64,000 nucleotides of DNA, from contig JAHDBD010000003.1 in NCBI GenBank assembly GCA_020630575.1, positions 184,312-248,311 on the forward strand. Direction: 5' to 3'. Below, in pieces: positions 45,069 to 54,400 of this stretch (the first letter of the stretch is position 1; every line of letters begins with the position of its first letter). Source of the stretch: Bernardetia sp. Lineage in GTDB: Bacteria > Bacteroidota > Bacteroidia > Cytophagales > Bernardetiaceae. A program made the position numbers and the translations under genes. The notes under the pieces were generated by a model. It had not been told where the DNA came from. It made no database searches and saw only the letters and a program-made list of their open reading frames with translations.

Positions 45069-45761
45069 ATGGCAGACAAATTTGCAGTTATCGGACTTGG
45101 ACATTTTGGCTATGCAGTAGCACGAAATCTAGCAGCAAGAGGTGCAGAAGTGCTTGCCATTGATAGAGATATTGAACGGGTAGAATCTATAAAAGATGAT
45201 GTAGCCTATGCTGTGGCTCTTGATGCAACAGATATAAAAGCACTTAGCTCTCAAAATGTTGCTGATATGGATGCTGTTTTGGTGGCTATTGGTGAAAATA
45301 TAGAAGGTCTTTTACTTACAACTGTTCAGCTTTTAGAACTAAATGTAAAACGAATTATTGCTCGTGCCATGGCAGACCAGCAACGTTTGATTTTGGAAAA
45401 ATTAGGTGTAAAAGAAATTCTTTCTCCAGAAGATGAAGTAGGAAAGTTAGTTGCTGAAAAGTTATTAAATCCAAACATGAAGGCTTTTTTGCCTTTACCT
45501 GATAATTTTTCCATTGTAGAAATACAAGCACCTAGAAGAATTGTAAATAGAAAAATAGGTCAAGTTCGCTTCAAAGATAACTATGCGTTAGACCTTATCA
45601 CAATCAAACGAGTGTATGAAGAATACCACGACGGAAGAAAGTTTTTTGCCGAACATCTTATAAATCGCCCAACAAATGACATTGCCATAGAACAATCTGA
45701 CGTTTTGATTGTTCTAGGAAAATCAAATGACGTAGAGAAATTTGTCGAACTAAACCGATAA
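45069..45761 (+). CDS. TrkA/KtrA-type potassium-uptake regulatory (RCK) protein
   Basis: Cytosolic regulator of potassium channels or transporters that senses NAD(H) or ATP/ADP. N-terminal Rossmann domain with GLGHFGYAVARNLA and the end of the second strand EVLAIDRD (nucleotide ribose site), then ALDATDIKAL. The C-terminal RCK_C domain spans about residues 140-230 (NFSIVEIQAPRRIVNRKIG, IEQSDVLIVLGKS). Length 230 and single RCK unit are KtrA-like. No membrane subunit (KtrB) is present in the window. It follows udk by 12 bases. Confidence 0.92.
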   Translation: MADKFAVIGLGHFGYAVARNLAARGAEVLAIDRDIERVESIKDDVAYAVALDATDIKALSSQNVADMDAVLVAIGENIEGLLLTTVQLLELNVKRIIARAMADQQRLILEKLGVKEILSPEDEVGKLVAEKLLNPNMKAFLPLPDNFSIVEIQAPRRIVNRKIGQVRFKDNYALDLITIKRVYEEYHDGRKFFAEHLINRPTNDIAIEQSDVLIVLGKSNDVEKFVELNR

Positions 45762-45880
45762 ATCAGTTACCAGTAAATAGTTATCAATTATTTTTTAAAT
45801 TCAATACTATTAAAATTTACTTGTATCTGTGTTACTTCTGTACTTAAAGCTATATTTAATTATCGTAATTCGTAATTATT
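45761..45880. repeat. CAGTTACCAG- and TTCGTAATT-type repeats
   Basis: AATCAGTTACCAGTAAATAG and GTTATCAATTA lie at 45761-45789, and ATCGTAATTCGTAATTATT at 45862-45880. They fill the space between the RCK gene and the lipoprotein gene and lie outside the chosen coding start. Confidence 0.7.
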
Positions 45881-45885
45881 CCAAA

Positions 45886-46422
45886 ATGAAATTATTTTTT
45901 TCTCTCCTTGCTCTTGCCTTATTCCTTCAAAGTTGCGATGCCTTTACAGACAAACGAGCTGTTACGAAAGAAGAGTTTTATGAAATGAAAGATAATGTAA
46001 CCATCACAAAAGTAACAGAAGGACAAATACTAGAAAGTGCAACTCCGAAAGCACAACAGATTTATAAAAAAATAGAAGATAAGAAATCACAAATAGTACA
46101 GTTTTTAGAAGTAAACAAAGAAGGAAAACAAAAAGAATTATATCAGCTTCTAGAACTAGACAGCACAGAAATAGAGATTATTGAAAAAATAACTTACTAC
46201 AAAGACATTTCTAAGATAAAATACGATAAAGAAAAACAGATTTTTGAAGCCTATCAAACCATCACAGATACGACACTTTACCAAGAAAATTTACAAATTC
46301 TTCATGGTAAAGAAAAAATTCTTTATAACTACCCAAGTTTTAATTCTACAGAAAATAAATTTGAGGGAATATGGAGTATTGTTCTAAGTCAAAAAGCAAT
46401 TATTCGTTCTTTTAAAAAGTAA
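45886..46422 (+). CDS. Hypothetical lipoprotein
   Basis: Signal LFFSLLALALFLQSC ends in a lipobox (LQSC), with Cys17 lipidated. The start ATG at 45886 is chosen because the upstream open frame (19 codons from 45829) runs through the TTCGTAATT repeats. The mature protein (about 160 residues) is Lys/Glu/Ile-rich and helical, with no motif that I recognise. It is short, soluble-looking and probably attached to a membrane. It precedes ribBA by 117 bases. Confidence 0.8.
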   Translation: MKLFFSLLALALFLQSCDAFTDKRAVTKEEFYEMKDNVTITKVTEGQILESATPKAQQIYKKIEDKKSQIVQFLEVNKEGKQKELYQLLELDSTEIEIIEKITYYKDISKIKYDKEKQIFEAYQTITDTTLYQENLQILHGKEKILYNYPSFNSTENKFEGIWSIVLSQKAIIRSFKK

Positions 46423-46492
46423 GCCTTTTGGTATCAATAAGTTACTTATTTTTTGAAAAATTATATAAACAGTAGCTATAAAGTACGAGTTG

Positions 46493-46500
46493 TATCTTTG
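46493..46500 (+). promoter_or_regulatory. Candidate -7 box of ribBA
   Basis: TATCTTTG matches TAnnTTTG, 39 bases before the ribBA ATG. The -33 TTG is not clear. No FMN riboswitch fold was seen in this leader, which is too short for one. Confidence 0.35.
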
Positions 46501-46539
46501 AAAATTATTTTACAAAGTCAATTTTTTAGACACTTTACT

Positions 46540-47790
46540 ATGAAAACTCAAGATAATTCTGCTACTTACTCCCATTCAGATATAAAATTAGATACTATTG
46601 AAGAAGCAATTGCTGACCTAAAAGCTGGCAAATTTGTAATCGTAGTAGATGATGAAGATAGAGAAAATGAAGGCGATTTTATTTGTGCTGCCGAATGTAT
46701 CACACCTGAAATGGTCAATTTTGTTTTAAAAGAAGCTCGTGGAGTTCTTTGTATGGCACTTACACAAGAGCGTTGTGATGAACTTGGAATTAATTTGATG
46801 GTCGGTAAAAATACTGACCCAAAACAAACAGCATTTACTGTTACAGTTGATTTATTAGGACACGGCTGTACAACAGGCGTTTCGACACACGATAGAGCAG
46901 CCACCATAAAAGCCATCACAGACCCAAACATGAAACCCGAAGATTTCGGTCGTCCAGGGCATATTAATCCTCTCAAAGCTAGAGAAGGTGGTGTTTTGCG
47001 TCGTGCAGGGCATACGGAAGCTGCTGTAGATTTGGCAAAATTAGCAGGCTTTAAGCCCATTGGTGTTTTGATAGAAGTAATGGATGATGATGGCTCAATG
47101 GCTCGCCTTCCCAAACTTAGAGAAGTTGCTGATAAATTTGATATGAAACTCATCACTATCAAAGATTTGATTGAGTATCGTCTTGCAAATGATTCACTTA
47201 TAGAAAAAGAAGTTGATGTCAAAATGCCTACTAAATGGGGCGATTTTCAGCTTCACGCCTATACACAAAAAGACACAGGCGATACACACTTGGCACTTGT
47301 AAAAGGAGAATGGGAAAAAGATGAACCTGTTTTGGTGCGTGTTCACTCTTCATGTGTAACGGGTGATATTTTGGGTTCGTTACGCTGTGATTGTGGCGAC
47401 CAACTCCAACAAGCCATGAAATTTGTAGAACAAGAAGGCAAAGGAGTAGTTTTGTATATGAATCAAGAAGGGCGTGGAATCGGACTTGTAAACAAACTCA
47501 AAGCCTATAAATTGCAAGAACAAGGTTATGATACCGTAGAAGCAAATGAAAAATTAGGTTTCAAAATGGATGCTAGAGATTACGGAGTAGGAGCGCAAAT
47601 TTTGAGAGATTTGGCAGTAAGCAAAATAAAACTTATCTCTAATAATCCTAAAAAACGTGTAGGTCTTATTGGTTATGGTTTAGAAATAGTCGAAAATGTA
47701 GCCATTGAAATAAAAGCTAATCCTCACAATGAAAAATATCTTACTACGAAAAGAGATAAATTAGGACATACTATTTTGAAAGGAAAGTAG
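46540..47790 (+). CDS. ribBA: Bifunctional DHBP synthase / GTP cyclohydrolase II
   Basis: Feeds riboflavin synthesis with both precursors. The N-terminal RibB half shows the metal-binding [13 protein letters not shown] (about residues 37-49) and the [16 protein letters not shown] region. The C-terminal RibA half shows [19 protein letters not shown], whose three Cys bind zinc, and [17 protein letters not shown]. Length 416 is normal. ATG at 46540 gives the standard start; the longer frame needs a TTG and 29 poorly conserved codons. The gene is followed by an AATTACGAATT-type repeat. Confidence 0.97.
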   Translation: MKTQDNSATYSHSDIKLDTIEEAIADLKAGKFVIVVDDEDRENEGDFICAAECITPEMVNFVLKEARGVLCMALTQERCDELGINLMVGKNTDPKQTAFTVTVDLLGHGCTTGVSTHDRAATIKAITDPNMKPEDFGRPGHINPLKAREGGVLRRAGHTEAAVDLAKLAGFKPIGVLIEVMDDDGSMARLPKLREVADKFDMKLITIKDLIEYRLANDSLIEKEVDVKMPTKWGDFQLHAYTQKDTGDTHLALVKGEWEKDEPVLVRVHSSCVTGDILGSLRCDCGDQLQQAMKFVEQEGKGVVLYMNQEGRGIGLVNKLKAYKLQEQGYDTVEANEKLGFKMDARDYGVGAQILRDLAVSKIKLISNNPKKRVGLIGYGLEIVENVAIEIKANPHNEKYLTTKRDKLGHTILKGK

Positions 47791-47794
47791 GTTT

Positions 47795-47822
47795 AATTAC
47801 GAATTAAAAATTACGAATTACG
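47795..47822. repeat. TTACGAATT-type repeat after ribBA
   Basis: AATTACGAATT words in inverse orientation, separated by AAAAA, fill this short gap (47791-47842) between ribBA and the next gene. Confidence 0.7.
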
Positions 47823-47842
47823 TTTTATCATAACTAATTTTT

Positions 47843-48340
47843 ATGATTTTACTTTTAGATATAATATTTTATTCGCTATATGTAGTAACAAATATTTGGC
47901 TTTATATAATAAGTAAATTCTTGTTAAGTGTTTTAAATATTAAGATAGTAAAGAAGGGAAAGAACCATAAAGCAGCCGTTGAGATGGCAACTCCAAGTTT
48001 TGAACAAACAATTACTTCTAGTGAAAGACCTATGAGTCTAGTTTTTTTCTTAATTTATTTCATCATCATTAATTTTTTACTTTTCTTTCTTTCTTTTGAA
48101 ATCAATTATAAAGAACAAATTTATAGCAATTTCTATATTTATTTTATTCTATTGTGTATTCCTATAAGCATCTTTAGCTATTATATTATGAAATTATACA
48201 CAAAAAATGATAGACATAAACGTGCAATAGAGAAATTTAATAGTTATACTTTGACACAGAAAATCTCTTTGTGTATACTTTCATCTATTTTATTTTGTTC
48301 ATTATGTGGATTGACTTTCTATTCTATTGTTTTAATATAA
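47843..48340 (+). CDS. Hypothetical membrane protein
   Basis: Three to four hydrophobic helices make up most of the 165 residues: ILLLDIIFYSLYVVTNIWLYII, FFLIYFIIINFLLFFLSFEI, IYFILLCIPISIFSYYIM and SLCILSSILFCSLCGLTFYSI. The loop between the first and second helix is polar and charged (KKGKNHKAAVEMATPSFE). No family recognised. The start ATG at 47843 is 21 bases after a repeat. It is followed by the DinB-like gene 31 bases downstream, with a TTCGTAATT repeat between them. Confidence 0.75.
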   Translation: MILLLDIIFYSLYVVTNIWLYIISKFLLSVLNIKIVKKGKNHKAAVEMATPSFEQTITSSERPMSLVFFLIYFIIINFLLFFLSFEINYKEQIYSNFYIYFILLCIPISIFSYYIMKLYTKNDRHKRAIEKFNSYTLTQKISLCILSSILFCSLCGLTFYSIVLI

Positions 48341-48348
48341 GACTTTCT

Positions 48349-48367
48349 AATCGTAATTCGTAATTTA
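48349..48367. repeat. TTCGTAATT-type repeat
   Basis: TAATCGTAATTCGTAATTT in the gap between the membrane protein and the DinB-like gene, ending five bases before the next ATG. Confidence 0.65.
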
Positions 48368-48371
48368 TTTT

Positions 48372-48824
48372 ATGCAACTCTTAAAAACCACTCGTACAAA
48401 TTTCTTAAATCTATTGAATGAATTTTCATTAGAACAAATCAATCAAATTCCAGAGGGATTTTCTAATAATCTAATTTGGAATTTTGGGCATCTTGTTGTG
48501 ACACAGCAAATTTTGTGTTACAAACTTTCTGGCAATGAAATGTATATTAGTGATGAGCTAATCAATAAGTACAGAAAAGGCTCAAAACCAGAAGCTGATG
48601 CAACTCAAGCCGAAGTAGATGAACTCAAAAAATTAGCTTTCGATTTAATTGATAAATTTGAAAAGGATTATTCAGAAAGCAAATCTATGTTTGACTCTTA
48701 TTCTGAATATCCAACAAGTTATAATTATACTTTGAAAAGTATTGAAGATGCAATAAATTTTAATAATACACATGAAGGTGTGCATTATGGTTATGCGTTG
48801 GCTTTGAGAAAGGTTATCAAGTAA
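48372..48824 (+). CDS. DinB-fold protein (DinB_2 type)
   Basis: Four-helix bundle of the DinB/YfiT superfamily, many members being metal-dependent thiol transferases. Candidate ligands are His in FGHLVVTQQILCYKLSG (first), and the two His near the end, FNNTHEGVHYGYALALR. Length 150 is standard. Substrate cannot be assigned. It is followed by a terminator at 48858 and then by a convergent gene. Confidence 0.82.
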   Translation: MQLLKTTRTNFLNLLNEFSLEQINQIPEGFSNNLIWNFGHLVVTQQILCYKLSGNEMYISDELINKYRKGSKPEADATQAEVDELKKLAFDLIDKFEKDYSESKSMFDSYSEYPTSYNYTLKSIEDAINFNNTHEGVHYGYALALRKVIK

Positions 48825-48857
48825 TTCAAGTTACGTAGTCAGTAAATCAAGTATTAT

Positions 48858-48894
48858 AAAACTGGTTTGAGTGTTCTTGCTTAAACCAGTTTTT
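48858..48894. terminator. Bidirectional terminator after the DinB-like gene
   Basis: AAACTGGTTT pairs with AAACCAGTTT around a 14-base loop, followed by T4. Located between convergent genes. Confidence 0.75.
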
Positions 48895-48897
48895 ACC

Positions 48898-49680
48898 TTA
48901 AAATAATTCTGATTCACTTGCTTCTTCTATCATTTCTTTAGCTGTTTGTTTGCCCAAATAAGAATCTATTAAATAATGGACAATATAAAGTGTCGGAGTA
49001 AGTAAAATAGCAATAGAAAATTTATAGATATAATTGATTATTCCGACTGAAACAACTTGATTAAAACTCCACTTTGGATTTCCAAAAAAATAAAAAGCAA
49101 TAAAAAGAACTACAAAACTATCAATAAATTGAGAAATAAGTGTAGAGCCTGTTGCACGAAGCCAAAGGTTTTTGCTTCCTGTAAACTTTCGTAGCCATTG
49201 AAAAGCCACTACATCAATAATTTGTCCTAATAAAAAAGCTGTTAATGAACCAATAATAATTCCCATACTTTGCAGAAAAATACGATTAAAAGCCGTATTT
49301 ATATCCAATGGGTTGTTTATTTCTACCCAAAAAGTTGCTGGAGAAAGCCCAGTAACTACCCAAATCATAAAAAAAGCATAAGCAATGAAACCAGCCGTAA
49401 GGAAAGATATTTTGCGAACTCCCTGTTTACCATAATATTCATTTATAATATCTGTCATCACAAAAACAACAGGCCAAAGCATTACACCAGCTGTCAGATT
49501 AAAGTCAAGAGGAGAATCCCAAATAGGTAATTTTATTTGAGCAGGATGAAGTCCAAGAGTTGTTTCTAATGAGAATATTTTTGTTCCGACTACTTCAGCA
49601 ATAAGTGCATTTGTCAAAAACAATCCACTCAAGAAGATATATAAATTTTGTTTCTTTTGATTTGTTTCTAGTTTTTTCAT
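48898..49680 (-). CDS. yhhQ: Queuosine precursor transporter (YhhQ/DUF165 family)
   Basis: Membrane carrier that imports the queuosine precursor preQ0/preQ1 for tRNA modification. Family features: NALIAEVVGTKIFSL in the first helix, FVMTDIINEYYGKQGVRK (the TDIxNEYYG motif), GQIIDVVAFQWLRKFTG and STLISQFIDSFVVLFIAFYF. Five to six helices over 260 residues. Members of this family are about 220-260 residues. It precedes RNase Z on the minus strand by 48 bases, but the reading order is RNase Z then yhhQ. Confidence 0.9.
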   Translation of the reverse strand: MKKLETNQKKQNLYIFLSGLFLTNALIAEVVGTKIFSLETTLGLHPAQIKLPIWDSPLDFNLTAGVMLWPVVFVMTDIINEYYGKQGVRKISFLTAGFIAYAFFMIWVVTGLSPATFWVEINNPLDINTAFNRIFLQSMGIIIGSLTAFLLGQIIDVVAFQWLRKFTGSKNLWLRATGSTLISQFIDSFVVLFIAFYFFGNPKWSFNQVVSVGIINYIYKFSIAILLTPTLYIVHYLIDSYLGKQTAKEMIEEASESELF

Positions 49681-49728
49681 TTGAGATGATTCAAATTATT
49701 CTTTCTGTAATTATTATTCAATCAAAAT

Positions 49729-50646
49729 CTATTCGTTTACAGGAAATGTTTCGCCTTCAATCGCTAAAGCAGAATTTGGGAAAACAGCTTGCGCTTCTTC
49801 CAAAACAGGTAATAAATCGTAATAACGAGTAGAGAAATGTCCTAAAATGAGTTTATCTACATTTGCTTCTTTAGCAATCAAGGCAGCTTGCTGACCAGTA
49901 GAATGAAAAGTTTGTGCAGCCCGTTTTTCATGTACTTGTGTAAAAGTAGCTTCATGATACAACAAATCTACATTTTGAATAATTTCTATCAAAGGTGAAG
50001 AAGGCAAATAAACAGTATCCGAACAAAAAGCATAACTTCGCCTCTTATTTGGTGCATAAGTGTACTCTTCATTTTTCAAAATTTGATTATTATACTCAAA
50101 ACTTTCTCCCTTTTTAAGAGCAATTCTTCCAGCAACAGGCAAATCAGTTGGAATTTTTTCTTTGATTAGATTTTTATCTTTTTCTTTTTCTCTAAATAAA
50201 AAACCACAACACGGAATTCTATGCAATAAGGGAATTGTATGAACCGTTACTTTCTCGTCTTCAAATAAAAATACAGATTCTTCTTGGTTTGTTTCCACAA
50301 AATAAAGCGAATAATTAAGAACTGCATAAGAATATTTGAGCTGCAAAATAATTATTTCTTGTAAACCTTTGGGTGCACACAAATAGAGTGGTTCGGTTCT
50401 TCCACGCAAATTCATGGTGTTTAGAAGTCCCATAAGTCCTAAATAATGGTCGCCATGAAGATGACTTATAAAAATGGCATGTATTTTATTAATTTTTATT
50501 TTATTTCTAAATAACTGTATTTGTGCACCTTCTCCACAGTCAATCATATAATATCTATGATTGATACACAAAACCTGAGAAGTAGGAAAACGTCCGTGTG
50601 CAGGAATAGCAGCATTTGCACCTAATATAGTAAGTTCAAAAATCAC
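49729..50646 (-). CDS. rnz: Ribonuclease Z (tRNA 3'-endonuclease)
   Basis: Metallo-beta-lactamase-fold nuclease that removes tRNA 3' trailers. Zinc motif SHLHGDHYLG (about residues 60-69), His in IPLLHRIPCCGF (the exosite helix region follows), Asp in FCSDTVYLP, YHEATF and the closing LGHFSTRYYDL. The N-terminus MIFELTILGANAAIPAHGR is typical. Length 305 is normal. Downstream yhhQ (48 bases) is on the same strand, linking two tRNA-related functions. Confidence 0.95.
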   Translation of the reverse strand: MIFELTILGANAAIPAHGRFPTSQVLCINHRYYMIDCGEGAQIQLFRNKIKINKIHAIFISHLHGDHYLGLMGLLNTMNLRGRTEPLYLCAPKGLQEIIILQLKYSYAVLNYSLYFVETNQEESVFLFEDEKVTVHTIPLLHRIPCCGFLFREKEKDKNLIKEKIPTDLPVAGRIALKKGESFEYNNQILKNEEYTYAPNKRRSYAFCSDTVYLPSSPLIEIIQNVDLLYHEATFTQVHEKRAAQTFHSTGQQAALIAKEANVDKLILGHFSTRYYDLLPVLEEAQAVFPNSALAIEGETFPVNE

Positions 50647-50913
50647 GATAATAAAAATTCGTTATGAACAATAAAAAAAGTAAAAAGTAAATATAGAGGG
50701 TAAAATACAAATAAAAACCTAAATTTAGGTTCACTAAATTATTTTTCAACAAAAATTATATCTTAATTTGGAATTCGTCTTTGTAAATTGAAATTTGTTT
50801 AATAATCTTGTATAAAAATCACCTCATTTATTCTATTTCCTAAACCATTATCAGGTTCTGATTACTTGCTAATGATTTTTACCTTATATATTTCACCTAA
50901 AAATCCTGCTTTT

Positions 50914-51150
50914 ATGTTATTAAATAATTACACCTCTCAAGAAAGCTTAATTTCTATCGAAGACCCATCTTCTTTTTCTAATCAAGCTTCTTCACCTACT
51001 TGGAATATGAAAAATCTAGATGATGACGATGATACTACATTTAATTTAGAGGATGATTTTTCAGACCTTGATTTAGATCCAGATTTTGACGAATTTGATA
51101 CTGATTTCGATGAATATGATGATTATATTTCAGAAGATGATGAGTTTTAA
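50914..51150 (+). CDS. Small Asp-rich acidic protein
   Basis: A 78-residue protein whose last 45 residues are dominated by Asp with some Phe, Leu and Tyr (NLEDDFSDLDLDPDFDEF; DTDFDEYDDYISEDDEF). The N-terminal part has Ser and Pro and no signal or membrane helix. ATG at 50914 (MLLNNYTS) is chosen; ATG at 50872 would add a poor, hydrophobic 14-codon extension. Regular DxDxD spacing recalls calcium- or partner-binding acidic tails; a similar acidic tail ends the protein at 27616. No function is known. A terminator follows at 51206. Confidence 0.6.
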   Translation: MLLNNYTSQESLISIEDPSSFSNQASSPTWNMKNLDDDDDTTFNLEDDFSDLDLDPDFDEFDTDFDEYDDYISEDDEF

Positions 51151-51205
51151 TAATTGATAAAAATTTAGCTTTTTGTAGTTATATTCTCTTGATTCAAAAA
51201 TTATT

Positions 51206-51239
51206 AATCTTCTTAGTAAACGCTAAGAAGATTTTTTTT
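51206..51239 (+). terminator. Rho-independent terminator
   Basis: AATCTTCTTAG pairs with CTAAGAAGATT around TAAACG, followed by a run of T. Confidence 0.88.
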
Positions 51240-51264
51240 ATTAATTGAATTATGATGAATCTAT

Positions 51265-51295
51265 TTGTTAAAAGACAAGGTGGTTAGTATCTTTA
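51265..51295 (+). promoter_or_regulatory. Candidate promoter of the T9SS BNR protein
   Basis: TTG (51265-51267) and TATCTTTA (51288-51295) are 20 bases apart, the expected Bacteroidota spacing; the -7 box has one mismatch to TAnnTTTG. The leader would be about 100 bases. Confidence 0.5.
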
Positions 51296-51402
51296 CATGT
51301 TATAACATTATTTTAATCAAGAAGATATTTTTGGGGATTGATTGCTAATAATTTATTTGAAAACAAAATAATAAACTGATTTACTTTTAAAATTTAAAAA
51401 AA

Positions 51403-54400
51403 ATGAATAAAAAATACCTATTAACTGGAGTAACAGTCCTAGGAATTAGTACAGGTATTTTTGGATACTTTCAACTAGATACTACTTCTGTTGATTTATC
51501 ACAAAAACAAGAATCAAGTATAAATATAGAAGACTGGAAAGAAAAGCAAGCTGCAAAAAAAGCTGCTATACGTAACAGAGAGGGATATGTAAAGACAATG
51601 GAAATCTCGGGTTACTTAAAATATATGAATGATATTCGTACCAAGGAAGGGGAAAAACATCCTAACTATAAAATAGGGTATCGTCAATTAGCTTTAGAAA
51701 GTAGCCTAGAAGCTACTCGTAATGCTCGTACTGAAGAAGAGTTTGTATTTGATGAGCGAGGTCCTGGTAATGTAGCTGGACGTACTCGTTGTATTGTTGT
51801 AGACGTACGAGATACTTCTAATAATACTTGGTTTATAGGTACTGCTGGTGGTGGTATTTGGAAAACGACCGATGGAGGAAACACTTGGACAGACAAATCA
51901 GGAAATATGTCTCACTTAGGTATCACTTCCATTGCACAAGCACAATCTAGTCCAAATATTATGTATGCAACCACAGGAGAAACTCCTTTTGGTAATGCTG
52001 GTATTAATGGGGGAGGTGTTTTTAAATCTATTGATGGAGGAGATACTTGGAATCGTATAAATACTACAGTGCCTCGTATAACAGACTTTTTACATGGAAC
52101 TCGTGTTATTGTTTCTCCTACTGATCCAAATTTAGTTTTGGTAACCTCTTCTTACAATTCTTTTCTAAGTAAGGGAACTGATCCTGAAGATAGCTTTACA
52201 TCTAATATTTTCCGTTCTACTAATGGAGGAATATCTTGGACAAGTGTTTATAGTGACACTCAAATACTACAACAAATAATTGCAGAGCCAGATAATTTTA
52301 ATAATCTCTACGCAGTAGGCACTGGAGGAAATGATGGAGGTCAATTAATTCGTTCTACTGATGCAGGGCTTACTTGGCAAAATACTACTATGACTTCCAT
52401 AGCTGAAACAGAAGCAAAAGCTAGTGGAGGTGTAGGACGTTCAGAATTAGCTATCTCTCCTACAAATCCAGCTATTATATATGCTTCCGTAGAAATTGCA
52501 GGGGCTGTATCTCGTCTTTTGGTATCTTCAGATAGAGGCATTTCTTGGAAAATGGTCGAAGAAAATCGCAGTCAAAAAGTAGACGATTATTTAAAGCAAG
52601 GCTTCTATGATAATGCTATTGTAGTAGACCCAATAGATGAAAACACGGTATATTGGGGAGGCGTAGATGTGTGGAAAGCTACAATAAATACAGCAACTAC
52701 CCGAAAAGCTCGTAAATTCTTGGGGGGAGTAAAAGAAAACTTAGATTTTCTTAGTTTTACAAGTGTTTCGGGTTTTATTGCTTGGGGTGGCAAAGTAGAA
52801 ATACAAAACCCTAGTAAAGCTGTAGCTGTTGAAATTCGCTTTGGACCTGGAAAATCACAGAAAGCACATCGTTTTTTAGCTGGTGGTGGAAATGCTACTA
52901 ATGGAGTTCCAGCTTCTGAATATGTATATCAAGACTATGTAGATGTGCCTTTTGAAGTTTGGGATATAGAAAATAATAGACAGCTTATGTTTTCTTTTCG
53001 TGATAATGTAGGCGATGGAGAGTTTAGCTTCACAGAAAGAGATGAAGCAAATGACCCAACTTATGTAAATACTCGTGAATATATGTTTGTTCATGCTATT
53101 CCTTATGAAACAACTCCTAGTGACAGAATTACAGTAAATGGAGGACATGAAGTAGATCAAATTTACTTCTTATGGCCTTTCTTGACTCCAGAATCTTCAT
53201 TTTCTCCTACTCAATCATCAGTCTTAAGTCTCAATTACGGCGATGTTACTTACCAAGATAGTAGAATTACACGTATAAGTAATGCCTATCAGGGGAGTAA
53301 TAATAATGCTAGAATGCTTCATCCAGATCATCACATGTTGGCATTTGCTGGTTCTCGTTTGATTTCTGTAAATGATGGAGGTGTAGCTTATTCAGATAAC
53401 AAAGGAGTATCTTGGGTAGAAGTAGATAACAAATCCACAAATAATATTACTACTTCACAACTTTATAGAGCTGATAGACATCCTACACAAAATATATACG
53501 TAGGAGGAACACAAGATAATGGTTCTTTACTTGCCACAAACGTAAATGCAAGTAAGTCTACAAATTATGATGAAGTATATGGTGGAGATGGAATGGAGTG
53601 TATTTGGAATGCTAAAAATCCCAATTTAGTACTTGCTTCGTACGTACATAACAATATTGCACGCTCTACAAATGGTGGACAAAATTTCTCATACTCAAGT
53701 AGTACAATTAGTGACACAACAGATATAACAGCTCCTTTTGTGACTCGTTTAGGATATTCTCCTGTAGCTCCTGATGTAGTATTTGCAGTAGGGAAAAGTG
53801 GTGTATTCAAATCTACTAATTTTGGACAGACTTGGAAAGCAAAACCTATCACTGATGAACTTTGGAATTACAATGGTTCTACTACAAATGTATTTCCTTC
53901 CTTATCTGATCAAAATATTGTCTGGGCAGGTAGTGGAATGTCACAAAATCGTACTATGTTCCTTTCAAAAGATGGAGGAGAAACTTTTTCTCCAGTACCC
54001 AATTCAATAAATATTGGTGTAGCTTCTGGCTTTGCAACTAATCCTGAGAATAAAAATGAAGCCTATATGTTATTTGGACAAGCAGGTGTAGGAAAAATAT
54101 GGCGTACAAAAAATTTAGGACAATCTTGGGAAGATATTTCTGGATTTGGTCAAAATACAACAAGTAGTAAAGGATTTCCTGATGTAGTACCTTTTTCAAT
54201 GGTCGTAAAAGGAGATACTCTTTTAGTCGGAACAGAAATTGGTATTATGGCTTCTTATGATGATGCAGCCTCTTGGTCACTTGTTCCTAACTTCCCAGCA
54301 GTGGCTGTCTTTAGCCTTGTTGTAAAAGAAAATGATGGTCAACTTGTAATTGGTACACACGGACGTGGTATTTGGTCTTCTGACATAGGAATCAAATATG

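Noticed and set aside
46423..46539. FMN riboswitch in front of ribBA
   Set aside because: The gap is 117 bases and shows none of the conserved RFN elements; only a -7 box is visible.
46566..47222. Open frame of 218 codons on the minus strand opposite ribBA
   Set aside because: It lies entirely within the well-conserved RibB half of ribBA, and its Ser/Pro/Thr-rich product is typical of antisense shadow frames.
49270..49530. 86-codon plus-strand frame opposite yhhQ
   Set aside because: yhhQ is well supported on the minus strand; the frame is its shadow.
52341..53852. Several minus-strand frames of 60-95 codons opposite the T9SS protein
   Set aside because: All lie within one continuous well-supported 1090-codon gene.
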